64,000 nucleotides of DNA from Maribacter sp. (GTDB taxonomy: Bacteria > Bacteroidota > Bacteroidia > Flavobacteriales > Flavobacteriaceae). Every line of letters starts with the position of its first letter. Positions within the stretch are counted from its first letter, which is position 1. The notes under the pieces are model-generated. The model did not search any database. It was given only the letters and a program-made list of their open reading frames with translations, and was not told where the DNA came from. Positions 35,757 through 45,198 of this stretch are shown piece after piece. A program made the translations under genes and the position numbers. The stretch covers positions 1 to 64,000 of the forward strand of contig JARFRH010000120.1 of NCBI GenBank assembly GCA_029287355.1, read 5' to 3'.

Positions 35757-36479
35757 TTATTTAACGCTTCTAACAACTTCCTGTAATCTTTCGAAATTGG
35801 ATATTGGTATGGAATCATCGGATAACATCTTTGGAGCGTTCATGGGCACCTTTGGATCTTTATCTAATTTTTGGTGCATTTTAACACCCGATAAATGAAT
35901 CGCTTTAAATCCCTTTTCCTTAAACAAGTGGGCATTGGATACGTTTATACCAGACCCAGGCATGATGGTACAGAGCAACGCTTTTTTTTGAAGTTCTGAA
36001 AGCAAATCTATTCCTTCCTGTGCCGTTTTTTGTTGCCCTGAAGTCAAAATGGCATCTACACCCATTCTCTCGAGCCATTCCAATCCCAGAAAAGGATCTG
36101 GGACCCAATCAAAAGCACGATGGAATGTCGTTTTAAGGCCGTGGTTCATTTCCTCCAACTCCCGAAATCTGATTTCGTCAAAATCAAAATTCGCATGTAG
36201 CATTCCAATTGCAATACCTTCAATACCCATTTCGGAACAAAGTTTGATATCGCTTTTCATGATTTCAAATTCGTCATCAGAATAGGTAAAGTCACCACTT
36301 CGCGGTCGAATAAGCACCCTTACAGGAATGGATATCTTCTCACTTACTGCTTTCAATAGGCCATATGAGGGTGTAATTCCTCCGACCGCGAGTTCCGAAC
36401 AAAGTTCGATTCTATCCGCTCCCGCTTTTTCTGCATTCAATGCGGATTGCAATGAATTAGCACACACTTCTACTAGCAT
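35757..36479 (-). CDS. cutC: CutC family protein (TIM barrel, copper homeostasis-associated)
   Basis: A 240-aa cytoplasmic TIM-barrel protein. The N-terminus MLVEVCANSLQSALNAEKAGADRIELCSEL...GGITPSYGLL and the central VRVLIRPRSGDFTYSDDE are signature CutC sequences. It has also been called a putative copper-handling protein; in E. coli its phenotype has been attributed to a neighbouring small RNA, so a direct role in copper tolerance is uncertain. Its family length is normal. It is divergent from the glycosylasparaginase gene with only 41 nt between starts, so promoters must overlap. Confidence 0.88.
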   Translation of the reverse strand: MLVEVCANSLQSALNAEKAGADRIELCSELAVGGITPSYGLLKAVSEKISIPVRVLIRPRSGDFTYSDDEFEIMKSDIKLCSEMGIEGIAIGMLHANFDFDEIRFRELEEMNHGLKTTFHRAFDWVPDPFLGLEWLERMGVDAILTSGQQKTAQEGIDLLSELQKKALLCTIMPGSGINVSNAHLFKEKGFKAIHLSGVKMHQKLDKDPKVPMNAPKMLSDDSIPISNFERLQEVVRSVK

Positions 36480-36520
36480 TTCCTTATATTTATTCGCTTA
36501 AAAATAATCAACCCGAACCG

Positions 36521-37510
36521 ATGCAAAGAAGAAACTTCCTAAAAAATTCAAGTGCCGCTGCCGCGGGATTGATTTCCACACCTTTGATTACCTCTTGTAA
36601 GGATCAGGCGGCGGCGAAAATCGTTGAAACCGAAACTACAAAGACCTTACATCCGATTACCATTTGCACATGGAATTTTGAAAACGCTACGGCAAAGGCT
36701 TGGGAAGTTTTGGCTGCCGGTGGCAGTTCATTGGATGCCGTACAACAGGGGGCCATGGTCGAAGAAGCCGATGTCAACAATCAAACCGTAGGCGTGGGTG
36801 GTAGACCAGACCGCAATGGAAATGTGACGTTGGACGCCTGTATCATGGACAAGGACGGTAATTGTGGTGCAGTACTTTGTATGCAGCATATTGCCAGTCC
36901 GGTTTCCGTAGCCAGAAAGGTGATGGAAGATACTCCACATGTAATGCTTGCTGGCAGAGGTGCGGAACAGTTCGCTTATGAAAAAGGATTTAAAAAAGTG
37001 AATCTGCTTACCGAGCAATCAAAAAAAGAGTGGCTCGAATGGAAGAAAACATCTGAATACAAACCTATTATCAATATCGAAAACCATGACACCATTGGCA
37101 TTCTAGCTATTGACAAAAACGGAGCTATTTCAGGGGCTTGTACCACAAGTGGGATGGCTTATAAATATGCGGGTCGCGTAGGTGATTCACCCATTATTGG
37201 TGCAGGACTATTCGTCGACAATGAAATTGGTGCTGCCACTGCAACTGGAGTTGGTGAAGAAGTAGTGCGAACCGTTGGCAGCTTCTTGATTGTGGAATTG
37301 ATGCGCCAAGGTAAATCACCGCAAGAAGCGTGCGAGGAAGGTGTGAAACGCATAATGGCCAAAAACAAGGACCGAACCGATTTTCAAATCGGCTTTATCG
37401 CTATCAATAAAAAAGGGGAAACCGGTGGGTACTGTATTCAACCCGGGTTTACTTATCGCACGTATTCGGAAGATGGGCATGTAAATAATCCTTCTAAGAG
37501 TTTTCTCTAG
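36521..37510 (+). CDS. N4-(beta-N-acetylglucosaminyl)-L-asparaginase (glycosylasparaginase), exported
   Basis: A 329-aa N-terminal nucleophile hydrolase that cleaves the GlcNAc-Asn linkage left after glycoprotein breakdown. The precursor is expected to autoprocess before Thr191 in the motif ENHDTIGILAIDKNG, which matches the HDTIG site of characterised enzymes. Substrate-side residues GVGGRPDRNG and later TATGVGEEVVR are conserved. The N-terminus has a twin-arginine signal (QRRNFLKNSS) with a lipobox-like LITSC (Cys26), so it is probably a Tat-exported lipoprotein. Scavenging of host or algal N-glycans is a reasonable inference. It is monocistronic and divergent from cutC. Confidence 0.9.
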   Translation: MQRRNFLKNSSAAAAGLISTPLITSCKDQAAAKIVETETTKTLHPITICTWNFENATAKAWEVLAAGGSSLDAVQQGAMVEEADVNNQTVGVGGRPDRNGNVTLDACIMDKDGNCGAVLCMQHIASPVSVARKVMEDTPHVMLAGRGAEQFAYEKGFKKVNLLTEQSKKEWLEWKKTSEYKPIINIENHDTIGILAIDKNGAISGACTTSGMAYKYAGRVGDSPIIGAGLFVDNEIGAATATGVGEEVVRTVGSFLIVELMRQGKSPQEACEEGVKRIMAKNKDRTDFQIGFIAINKKGETGGYCIQPGFTYRTYSEDGHVNNPSKSFL

Positions 37511-37640
37511 ACCTGAGATCTCTTTGATTCAAGATGCAAGAACTTCGATAAGACTTTTAAAACTCTTTGTCCAATCACCATTTTCTAGACACTTTTTTCT
37601 ACTTTTAGAAACTCATTAATCGTCACTTTCATAAAATCCG

Positions 37641-40478
37641 ATGGCAGAACAAAAACGACTTTTTTTACTAGATGCATTCGCTTTGATTTTTCGTGGGTAT
37701 TATGCCCTGATCAAAAAACCGAGAATCAACTCCAAAGGAATGGATACCTCAGCTATTATGGGCTTTATGAATTCGCTTTTCGATGTCATTAAGCGCGAAA
37801 AGCCGGATCATTTGGCGGTTTGTTTTGACAAGGGGGGCAGTACCGAGCGTACCGAGCTATTTCCAGAATACAAAGCCAATCGAGATGAAACTCCGGATGC
37901 CATAAAAATTGCGGTACCCTATATACAAGATATTCTAAAGGCCATGCATATTCCGGTTGTGGTGAAGGAAGGTTGGGAGGCAGACGATATTATCGGCACA
38001 TTGGCCAAACAGGCTGAGAAGGAAGAATACAAAGTTTTTATGGTCACCCCGGATAAAGATTTTGGACAATTGGTTTCCGAAAATATATTTATGTATCGTC
38101 CCGCACGAATGGGCAACGGTATTGAAATTTGGGGAATTCCTGAAATTCAAGCACGTTTCGGAGTAGAACGCCCCGAACAAGTCATCGATTATTTGGGCAT
38201 GATGGGTGACGCCAGTGACAATATTCCAGGACTTCCTGGGGTGGGGGACAAAACCGCAAAAAAGTTCATAGAAGAATTTGGGTCCATGGAAAATCTTTTA
38301 GCAAATACTGACCAGCTAAAAGGTAAAATGAAGGAGAAAGTTGAAGCCAATGGTGAGCTAGGATTACTTTCAAAGCGGTTGGCCACGATAAGTCTTGATG
38401 TCGATGTAACGTTTAATGCCAAGGATTATGAGATGTCAGATCCTGATAATGCTAAAGTTCAAACCATATTTGAGGAACTTGAATTTAGAAGGCTAAAAGA
38501 TCAGTTCATCAAAATATTTTCAGGTGAAGTAGAAGAATCCAAAACCGATACGGCCAACGCTCCCGCGAAAAAGGCAAAACCACAGGAAGCTGGAGGTGGA
38601 CAATTTTCCTTATTCGGAGCAGACCCTTCCGAAGCGGGTGGTACGATAAAAGACTTAAATAGCCGTCGCACCATTGCCGATGTTCCGCATGTATATCAAA
38701 GCATTGCTCCTGGGATGGCCATGAAGCTTTTTGTTCAGAATTTGATGAAACAGACTTCCGTTTGTTTTGATACGGAGACGACCGGACTCAATCCTTTGAC
38801 GGCCGAATTGGTAGGTATTGCTTTTTCTTGGGAGGCGACAAAAGGGTTTTACGTTCCCTTTCCGGAGGATAAAGACAAAGCTCAAGAAATCATCGAGCAG
38901 CTACGTCCTTTTTTCGAATCCGAGGAGATTGAAAAAATAGGTCAGAATTTGAAGTATGATATTAAAGTTTTGCATAAATATAACCTGAAGGTCAAAGGAA
39001 AATTCTTTGATACCATGTTGGCGCACTATCTCATCAATCCTGATATGCGCCATAATATGGATGTGCTTTCAGAAGCCTATTTGAATTACACACCCGTTTC
39101 AATTACAGAACTTATTGGCAAAAAAGGGAAAAATCAACTCTCAATGAGAGATGTTCCTTTGGAAAAGCAGACCGAGTATGCCGTTGAAGATGCCGATATC
39201 ACGTTTCAATTGGCACAACACTTTAGACCTGAATTGGCTGAAGCCAAGACAGAAGATTTATTCAATGAGATCGAAATTCCGCTCTTGCATGTTTTAGCGG
39301 ATATGGAGTTGGAGGGTATTAATTTGGATAAAACCTTTCTAAACTCGCTTTCAGAAGACCTCACCAATGATATCGCATCTTTAGAAAAGAAAATCTACAA
39401 AGCTGCTGGAGTTGAATTCAATATCGGATCACCAAAGCAATTGGGTGAAATTCTTTTTGATAAGATGAAGTTGGTCGACAAACCCAAAAAGACCAAAACC
39501 GGACAGTATTCAACGGCAGAAGATGTACTTTCTTATTTAGCCAAAGACCATGAAATCATTCAACATGTATTAGACTACAGGGGCCTAGCGAAACTGAAAA
39601 GCACCTATGTAGATGCCCTTCCTTTACAAGTAGACGAAAGCACAGGTAGAGTGCACACCGATTATATGCAAACTGTTGCCGCAACCGGAAGATTGAGTAG
39701 CAACAATCCCAATTTACAGAACATTCCGATTCGAACCGAACGCGGACGTCAGGTTCGAAAAGCGTTCATTCCACGGGATGAAAATTATACTTTGCTTGCT
39801 GCGGATTACTCCCAAATAGAACTAAGAATCATCGCTGCTTTGAGTGAGGAAACTACAATGATCGAGGCGTTCAAAAATGGCGAAGACATTCATGCCTCAA
39901 CTGCAGCACGTGTATTTAATGTTCCGCTGGAAGAGGTTACTCGTGAGCAACGTAGCAATGCCAAAACCGTCAACTTCGGTATCATCTACGGCGTTTCTGC
40001 ATTTGGATTGAGCAATCAAACCGACCTCTCTCGTTCAGAAGCCAAAGAATTGATCGAAACCTATTACAAGACCTACCCTAAACTCAGAAACTATATGGCT
40101 GAGCAGGTCGATTTCGCAAGAGATAATGGCTATGTCCAAACTGTTTTAGGAAGACGTAGGTACTTAAAAAACATCAATGGCAGTAATGCCATTGTGCGCG
40201 GAGCAGCAGAACGAAATGCGGTGAATGCACCCATTCAAGGGAGTGCGGCTGATATCATAAAAATCGCCATGATCAATATTCATCAAAAACTAACCGAAGA
40301 AAATTACAAGTCCAAAATGTTGCTTCAAGTGCATGATGAATTGGTGTTCGATGTCTACAATCCTGAAATGGATAAGCTCAAGAACATGGTCAAGTCTGAA
40401 ATGGAAAATGCTTATACATTAGTAGTACCCTTGGATGTCGAACTAGGAGTTGGGGCGAATTGGTTAGAGGCGCATTAA
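37641..40478 (+). CDS. polA: DNA polymerase I
   Basis: A 945-aa replication/repair polymerase that removes RNA primers and fills gaps. It has the 5'-3' exonuclease domain (residues 1 to about 290: FLLDAFALIFRGYYAL, WEADDIIGTLA, GDASDNIPGLPGVGDKTA), a 3'-5' exonuclease domain starting near 370 with intact catalytic residues (CFDTETTGLNPL, AHYLINPDMRHNMD), and the polymerase domain with motif A DYSQIELRIIAALS (about 721), motif B RSNAKTVNFGIIYG and motif C QVHDELVFDV (about 895). The proofreading site is complete, unlike in some thermophile enzymes. A low-complexity linker after the 5' nuclease holds GGGQFSLFG. It is monocistronic; a small hairpin (GTTCTT/AAGAAC) lies downstream without a T-run. 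Confidence 0.97.
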   Translation: MAEQKRLFLLDAFALIFRGYYALIKKPRINSKGMDTSAIMGFMNSLFDVIKREKPDHLAVCFDKGGSTERTELFPEYKANRDETPDAIKIAVPYIQDILKAMHIPVVVKEGWEADDIIGTLAKQAEKEEYKVFMVTPDKDFGQLVSENIFMYRPARMGNGIEIWGIPEIQARFGVERPEQVIDYLGMMGDASDNIPGLPGVGDKTAKKFIEEFGSMENLLANTDQLKGKMKEKVEANGELGLLSKRLATISLDVDVTFNAKDYEMSDPDNAKVQTIFEELEFRRLKDQFIKIFSGEVEESKTDTANAPAKKAKPQEAGGGQFSLFGADPSEAGGTIKDLNSRRTIADVPHVYQSIAPGMAMKLFVQNLMKQTSVCFDTETTGLNPLTAELVGIAFSWEATKGFYVPFPEDKDKAQEIIEQLRPFFESEEIEKIGQNLKYDIKVLHKYNLKVKGKFFDTMLAHYLINPDMRHNMDVLSEAYLNYTPVSITELIGKKGKNQLSMRDVPLEKQTEYAVEDADITFQLAQHFRPELAEAKTEDLFNEIEIPLLHVLADMELEGINLDKTFLNSLSEDLTNDIASLEKKIYKAAGVEFNIGSPKQLGEILFDKMKLVDKPKKTKTGQYSTAEDVLSYLAKDHEIIQHVLDYRGLAKLKSTYVDALPLQVDESTGRVHTDYMQTVAATGRLSSNNPNLQNIPIRTERGRQVRKAFIPRDENYTLLAADYSQIELRIIAALSEETTMIEAFKNGEDIHASTAARVFNVPLEEVTREQRSNAKTVNFGIIYGVSAFGLSNQTDLSRSEAKELIETYYKTYPKLRNYMAEQVDFARDNGYVQTVLGRRRYLKNINGSNAIVRGAAERNAVNAPIQGSAADIIKIAMINIHQKLTEENYKSKMLLQVHDELVFDVYNPEMDKLKNMVKSEMENAYTLVVPLDVELGVGANWLEAH

Positions 40479-40578
40479 AGATTACTGTTAAGCTTTTCAA
40501 AAAGACATACGAATGATCGATGAAATGCGTTCTTGTTGAAGAACCTCATATGAAGCTGAATCTATAAAAACCACTGTA

Positions 40579-40926
40579 GTGAAAAAGCTTCTTATCATCA
40601 TTTCAATATTCGTTTTAGGACTTCAATGTGCTATTGCTCAATTTAGCGATACCCCCGAAACCACCACCACAAATCAGACCAAGGTCCAAAAGGTAAAAGT
40701 ATTCCCTAATCCCGCCACGAACGTGGTCAATATCTTAGGGCTTCAAAACAGTAATCGGGCTGCTATTTTGATTACGGATGCTTACGGTAATGCGGTGTTA
40801 GAACACCATTGGGAAATCAAAAACAAGGCTTTGAACATTCCGGTAACTTCTTTGAATCCTGGAATTTACATAGTTACCATTCGTTCGATGGAACAGCAAG
40901 TGCAGACAAAATTCTACAAGCAATAA
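40579..40926 (+). CDS. Tiny T9SS type A sorting domain protein
   Basis: A 115-aa protein starting with GTG. It consists of a signal peptide (about residues 1-21, ending in AIAQ), roughly 15 residues of Thr/Asn-rich linker, and a complete type A T9SS C-terminal domain (VKVFPNPATNVVNI...GNAVLEHHW...IPVTSLNPGIYIVTI...TKFYKQ). No passenger domain is present. The sorting domain normally routes a large cargo through the type IX secretion system and is cleaved during surface attachment. Either the mature product is a very short peptide, or this is a remnant of a larger gene. The reading frame, signal and domain are intact. Confidence 0.85.
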   Translation: MKKLLIIISIFVLGLQCAIAQFSDTPETTTTNQTKVQKVKVFPNPATNVVNILGLQNSNRAAILITDAYGNAVLEHHWEIKNKALNIPVTSLNPGIYIVTIRSMEQQVQTKFYKQ

Positions 40927-40933
40927 TGCACCA

Positions 40934-43384
40934 CTAGTCAAAAACAAAATTATAGGTCAAAGCGAATAATGGGCTGTTCATAATGGAAAGCTCATAAGTA
41001 CCCAAAGGACTTCCAAGAAAAACATCGGTGTCAACCCCAGGTTGTCTTTGTGTGTAATATACATTGAAAGGATTCCTTCTTCCATAGACATTGTAAATGG
41101 TAAATGTCCAATCTCCTATCCATCTGCGATTCAACTTTTTACCGTATTTGATTTTCCATGAGAAATCCAAGCGATGATACGGCCGTAATCTCGCATTGTT
41201 ACGTTCAATAAAAATGGGCACGTCGATATTTTCGAGTCGAAAAACACTATTGGCTACAGTATAAGGTCTACCCGTTTGTCCAGTGAAATTAAAACTCCAT
41301 GTATTAAATTTATCTCCTTCGAAATTGATTGTAGCATTTACTACATGTGGCCTATCAAAATCGGATGGGAACCAATTATTATTGTTCACTCTATCGGCAA
41401 GATTTTCACTTTGAACACGCAATAGACTTCTTGACCAGGTATAATTAAGCCACCCATTTATTTTACCCCGTGGCTTTCTAATACTAAATTCAACGCCATA
41501 AGCTTCACCTTCGCCCTGAATCACATCGCGTACTAAGAACTCTTCTAAAAAAAAGTCTGCCCCTGGCTTATACGTTAAATTGTTTTTGGTATCACGATAA
41601 TAGCCTTCCAGTCCAATTTCCACCTCATTATTAGCAAGATTTTTATATATGCCCAAGCCATAGGTATCACTCACCTGTGGTTTGATGGAAGGATCGGCTG
41701 TTTTCCAACGTGAAGTAGGTAACGGAGTTGTCGAATTATATACGTTTTGCAAATACTGATTCAATCGGGCGTAACTAGCTTTAACCGATGTATTCTCATT
41801 GAGTTTTATATTGGCCCCAAGTCGAGGCTCCAAGCCATTATAGGTTTTTACCCCCGCTCCCTTTTCAAATATTGTCTTCCCCAATAAAACTTCCGTCTCG
41901 GCATCAAAATTCCCTTGTGTAAAAGGCCCTACGAGGACGTAATGATTAAATCGTAAACCGGCAGACAATGAGACATTCTCAATGGGATCAAAATTGACAT
42001 TCGCATATCCTCCAAATTCATAACTATCTTCCCTCGCCAACGAAACGGGCTGTATACTATTGGTATTACCGGGGATCAACTCTCCTGGGCTTATTCGGTA
42101 TCGAATGGCCTGACCCCCCACATAATAATTTAGAGTTTCTGTAACATCTTTTGAAAATTCAGATATAAAACTTAAATAATTTATTTTCGAATCAAAAACA
42201 ATCTCATTTTCACTATCGATTTCAGGAAAAATGGTCTTTGGCGTGTAGTTGCTCATCACCAAAAGCGTTCTTAAATTACTTTCATCATTAAAACTATGCC
42301 TCCAGTTCAGCGTTCCATTTAAGCTATTAAAATCATACTGATTATTTTCAGCATTGATGTTCTGTATTTTGGTAATGAGATCTAGTTGGTAAAAATCTTT
42401 GCTATAAAAACCTGTAAATGTGATTTGATCATCATCAGTGGGCAAATACAATAATTTAATTGTACTATCATAGAAATTTGCCTTCGTATTTTTCAACCGC
42501 TCAGAAACCAAGGGCAACAAAAAGTCTGTAAAACCAGCCCTAAGGCCCATGGTCATCATCAGTTTATCTTTAACTATAGGTGTTTCTATAGACAATCTAC
42601 TGGAAACCAAACCAATACCGCCACTTAATTTAAATTTGTCCACATAGGGGTTTTTCACTTTAATATCAAGAACCGAAGTGATTCTTCCACCATACCGAGC
42701 AGGAATATTTGCGCGATATAAATCAACACTTCCCAACACATCCGGAGTGAAAACAGAGAATAACCCAAAAAGGTGTGTGGGATTAAATACTGGAGCATAA
42801 TCGAATAATAACAAATTCTGATCCAATGCCCCGCCCCTTACGGAAAGCCCGTTACTAATCTCACCAGCATTGTTCACACCGGCTAAAAGGGTCATACCTC
42901 TCAACACATCCACTTCTCCCAAACCAGCTGGAATCTTCTTGATTTCTTGCGTTCCTAATTGCAAAGCACCCATTTGCGGAAGTTCTACGTTGTCATTTAT
43001 TCTTTTTGCCCTGACAATGACTTCTGAAAGTTGTTCCTGTGCTTCCAGTAATTCTATTTTCAAAAATTGGCTGCTATTAAGCTCCAATTCGCGCACCTCA
43101 CTTCGATACCCGATATAGGATATTGTAATCGTATATTTATCTTGGGGCAAGATAATATTAAACCGCCCGGAAGAATTGGTAATACCACCACAGGCACAAG
43201 GTTGTATGACAACCTCGGCACTTTCTAGAGGCAGACCAGTAACATTGTCCAGTATTTGAAATGACAGCGTATTTTCTTGTCCATATAATGTATTCCCAAA
43301 ACATACTGTCATGGTCATGCATAAAAAGAATTTAATTAGATTCTTCTTTGAATGATGGTGACCAGAAAACTTTAGTCTACCCAT
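40934..43384 (-). CDS. TonB-dependent outer-membrane receptor
   Basis: An 816-aa outer-membrane transporter. After the signal peptide there is a carboxypeptidase-regulatory-like domain (FQILDNVTGLPLESAEVVIQP ... YTITISYIGYRSEV), then the plug domain (IKKIPAGLGEVDVLRGMTLLAGV, ISNGLSVRGGALDQNLLLFD), and a 22-strand-type barrel (GGRITSVLDIKVKNPY) ending in FALTYNFVFD with a terminal aromatic. It is not a SusC protein. It overlaps the start of the DUF4249 lipoprotein gene by 13 nt and is the second gene of that transcript. Such DUF4249-TonB receptor pairs are common in Bacteroidota, but the substrate is not known. Confidence 0.88.
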   Translation of the reverse strand: MGRLKFSGHHHSKKNLIKFFLCMTMTVCFGNTLYGQENTLSFQILDNVTGLPLESAEVVIQPCACGGITNSSGRFNIILPQDKYTITISYIGYRSEVRELELNSSQFLKIELLEAQEQLSEVIVRAKRINDNVELPQMGALQLGTQEIKKIPAGLGEVDVLRGMTLLAGVNNAGEISNGLSVRGGALDQNLLLFDYAPVFNPTHLFGLFSVFTPDVLGSVDLYRANIPARYGGRITSVLDIKVKNPYVDKFKLSGGIGLVSSRLSIETPIVKDKLMMTMGLRAGFTDFLLPLVSERLKNTKANFYDSTIKLLYLPTDDDQITFTGFYSKDFYQLDLITKIQNINAENNQYDFNSLNGTLNWRHSFNDESNLRTLLVMSNYTPKTIFPEIDSENEIVFDSKINYLSFISEFSKDVTETLNYYVGGQAIRYRISPGELIPGNTNSIQPVSLAREDSYEFGGYANVNFDPIENVSLSAGLRFNHYVLVGPFTQGNFDAETEVLLGKTIFEKGAGVKTYNGLEPRLGANIKLNENTSVKASYARLNQYLQNVYNSTTPLPTSRWKTADPSIKPQVSDTYGLGIYKNLANNEVEIGLEGYYRDTKNNLTYKPGADFFLEEFLVRDVIQGEGEAYGVEFSIRKPRGKINGWLNYTWSRSLLRVQSENLADRVNNNNWFPSDFDRPHVVNATINFEGDKFNTWSFNFTGQTGRPYTVANSVFRLENIDVPIFIERNNARLRPYHRLDFSWKIKYGKKLNRRWIGDWTFTIYNVYGRRNPFNVYYTQRQPGVDTDVFLGSPLGTYELSIMNSPLFALTYNFVFD

Positions 43385-44496
43385 TTTTCAGGTTGTATTG
43401 AGGTTCTAAAACGTGTTTCCGTACAAGGAACAGTTGTTGTAGCTGGCGGTGGATAAGGCGATAATAACGTAGGCTCAAGTTGCACGGATATTATTGGCTC
43501 TATCGAGTTTTCCGCTATGGCACTGCGATTTATAAAAACCGAAGCTACTGAAACAGGTGCCGCAGTGAATCTACCAAAAACGAAATCTTCACTATCGCTG
43601 ACATTGGTCATATTGCCTATTAAGGCCGCTGGTGGTGGTGCGTTGAAGCCAGAATTATTGTCAACAATATCTTTTAGAATTTTATAATAGTCATAAGCTG
43701 CCGGGGTCAAGGTGAACTGTTGAATTTCGACAACGACATTTTCTTTTGTATACAAAGGGATGTTCGCAACTGGAAGATTCGATGTGCGCTTTCCATTTGA
43801 AAAACCATCATCGAAAATACTAATGCGCTCTGGAAAACGTATTTTCCAGCATGCCGTCTCACACAAATAATTGAAGAAATCGGGGGTGGGCACATCGGTA
43901 CTTGTACACTCCCCATTTCTGAAAATTGAATCCAGGCAAGTTTCGCAAATATCAAGATTTTCAAAGGATCGAAATGTCCAATAATAGAAATTTTCCTGGC
44001 TTTCAGGATCATCAAAGGTAACTGAGATTAAATGCCCGGGCTGAAACTCGCCAGTGCCCTCATCAAATTGCAATTCAGGATTATAGTCTGCATTGATGTC
44101 GGATATCGGTACGGGCTCTAGAATGGTTTCAGATGAAGATTGATATTGGGTACCATCGATTAAAATGATAGACAATTGCCACCTATCTCCAATCTGTGCC
44201 TTAAAATCTGGCGGAGGCACATAAACACCCTCCTCTTCAGTTAAGAATATGGTTTGACCTGAATCAGCGTTTTTAAAAGAAACCGTCGCTCCTTTTTCGA
44301 AAACCGTAGTATTGACTCCGAATTCAGTAACGGACTTATTAATAATAACATAAGAAGCACCTTCCAATGTAGAAGCAAAACCTTCTACAAAAACCAGCCC
44401 AGCTTTAAATTCAAATTCAGGCGCTACGGGGTCAATGCAACCTAAAAGCAACATAGAAAAGAAAAGAAAAATTTGATAAAAAAATCGTGTTGTCAT
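43372..44496 (-). CDS. DUF4249 lipoprotein, partner of the TonB receptor
   Basis: A 374-aa lipoprotein; the signal ends in the lipobox MLLLGC with Cys20. The N-terminal FVEGFASTLEGASYVIINKS and the middle segment HLISVTFDDPESQENFYYWTF are DUF4249 features, and the body is all-beta with several Cys pairs (CETCLDSI, CETACW). In this family the protein is encoded directly before a TonB receptor and probably sits on the outer surface as a SusD-like or lid partner. The receptor gene start overlaps this gene's end by 13 nt. A TTG-N19-TATCTTTA promoter lies upstream. Confidence 0.85.
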   Translation of the reverse strand: MTTRFFYQIFLFFSMLLLGCIDPVAPEFEFKAGLVFVEGFASTLEGASYVIINKSVTEFGVNTTVFEKGATVSFKNADSGQTIFLTEEEGVYVPPPDFKAQIGDRWQLSIILIDGTQYQSSSETILEPVPISDINADYNPELQFDEGTGEFQPGHLISVTFDDPESQENFYYWTFRSFENLDICETCLDSIFRNGECTSTDVPTPDFFNYLCETACWKIRFPERISIFDDGFSNGKRTSNLPVANIPLYTKENVVVEIQQFTLTPAAYDYYKILKDIVDNNSGFNAPPPAALIGNMTNVSDSEDFVFGRFTAAPVSVASVFINRSAIAENSIEPIISVQLEPTLLSPYPPPATTTVPCTETRFRTSIQPEKWVD

Positions 44497-44521
44497 ACTT
44501 AGGCCAAAAAATCTGTCGCCC

Positions 44522-44551
44522 TAAAGATAACCGTATTTGTGTAACGAACAA
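44522..44551 (-). promoter_or_regulatory. Promoter of the DUF4249-TonB receptor pair
   Basis: On the minus strand: TTG (44551-44549), exactly 19 nt, TATCTTTA (44529-44522), one mismatch from TANNTTTG, 25 nt before the ATG. Confidence 0.7.
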
Positions 44552-44561
44552 TCTATCTAAT

Positions 44562-44599
44562 GAAAAACAAAAAGCCCTTCCGATTTACGAAAAGGCTTT
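44562..44599 (-). terminator. Terminator of the lipocalin-like gene
   Basis: AAAGCC (44571-44576) pairs with GGCTTT (44594-44599), with additional pairs inside (CCG/CG). On the minus strand it is followed by U-rich GTTTTT. It lies 24 nt past the stop at 44623. Confidence 0.65.
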
Positions 44600-44622
44600 A
44601 ATTTTTTAAAGGGTAATCCTAA

Positions 44623-45123
44623 CTATATCTTTTTGAAGATCAATTGTCCTTCATCATTGAAATTGTCAATATCCAAATCAGAGGCATCTACGGTCATCGT
44701 ATCACCGTTAATAGTGACATCAACCATAATAGTTTGTCCATTTTCATCAATTGTTGTTAAAACCGAACCATCATACGTATAGGTGCTCGCATCCGTATCG
44801 GACTCCGTTGGGCACGGAACATCCAAGCCAGTTGGAGTTGCGTTTATGGAAAGGTAGTCGGCCGAATTTTCGGCTGTCACAGTTAAATCAGCTTTGAAAT
44901 CAAAGGTCAAGATAACGCATTCCCTTTCCGTTAGGAAATCCAATATCTGCTTACCAAATTTTGCGTCATCACTAGCGGTTGCATTGTCTATTTGCAACTC
45001 GGTTGCCTGCCACTGACCAACAATGGCATTTTGTCCCGTTTCAGTCTCATCGTTGTTATCATCCTTGGAGCATGAAAACATCAATCCAGATGCTAAAAAC
45101 AAGAAAAGAATATTACGTTTCAT
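44623..45123 (-). CDS. Small lipocalin-like lipoprotein
   Basis: A 166-aa lipoprotein: signal MKRNILFLFLASGLMFSC with lipid Cys18, then an acidic Asp/Asn/Glu stretch, and a beta-rich domain opening with IVGQWQATELQIDN and ending QLIFKKI. The G-x-W near the start and the TFDFKADLTV/YDGSVLTTIDENGQ strand pattern fit the lipocalin-like families (lipocalin_4/DUF4923-like) abundant in Flavobacteriia. Two cysteines (ECVILTF and VPCPTE) may form a disulfide. The binding partner is unknown. It is monocistronic. Confidence 0.75.
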   Translation of the reverse strand: MKRNILFLFLASGLMFSCSKDDNNDETETGQNAIVGQWQATELQIDNATASDDAKFGKQILDFLTERECVILTFDFKADLTVTAENSADYLSINATPTGLDVPCPTESDTDASTYTYDGSVLTTIDENGQTIMVDVTINGDTMTVDASDLDIDNFNDEGQLIFKKI

Positions 45124-45198
45124 AGGTATCTATTTTAGTATGTTGATAACCGAAAAACGCAGAATTGTACTATATATTTCAATCATCCGAAACTTTAA

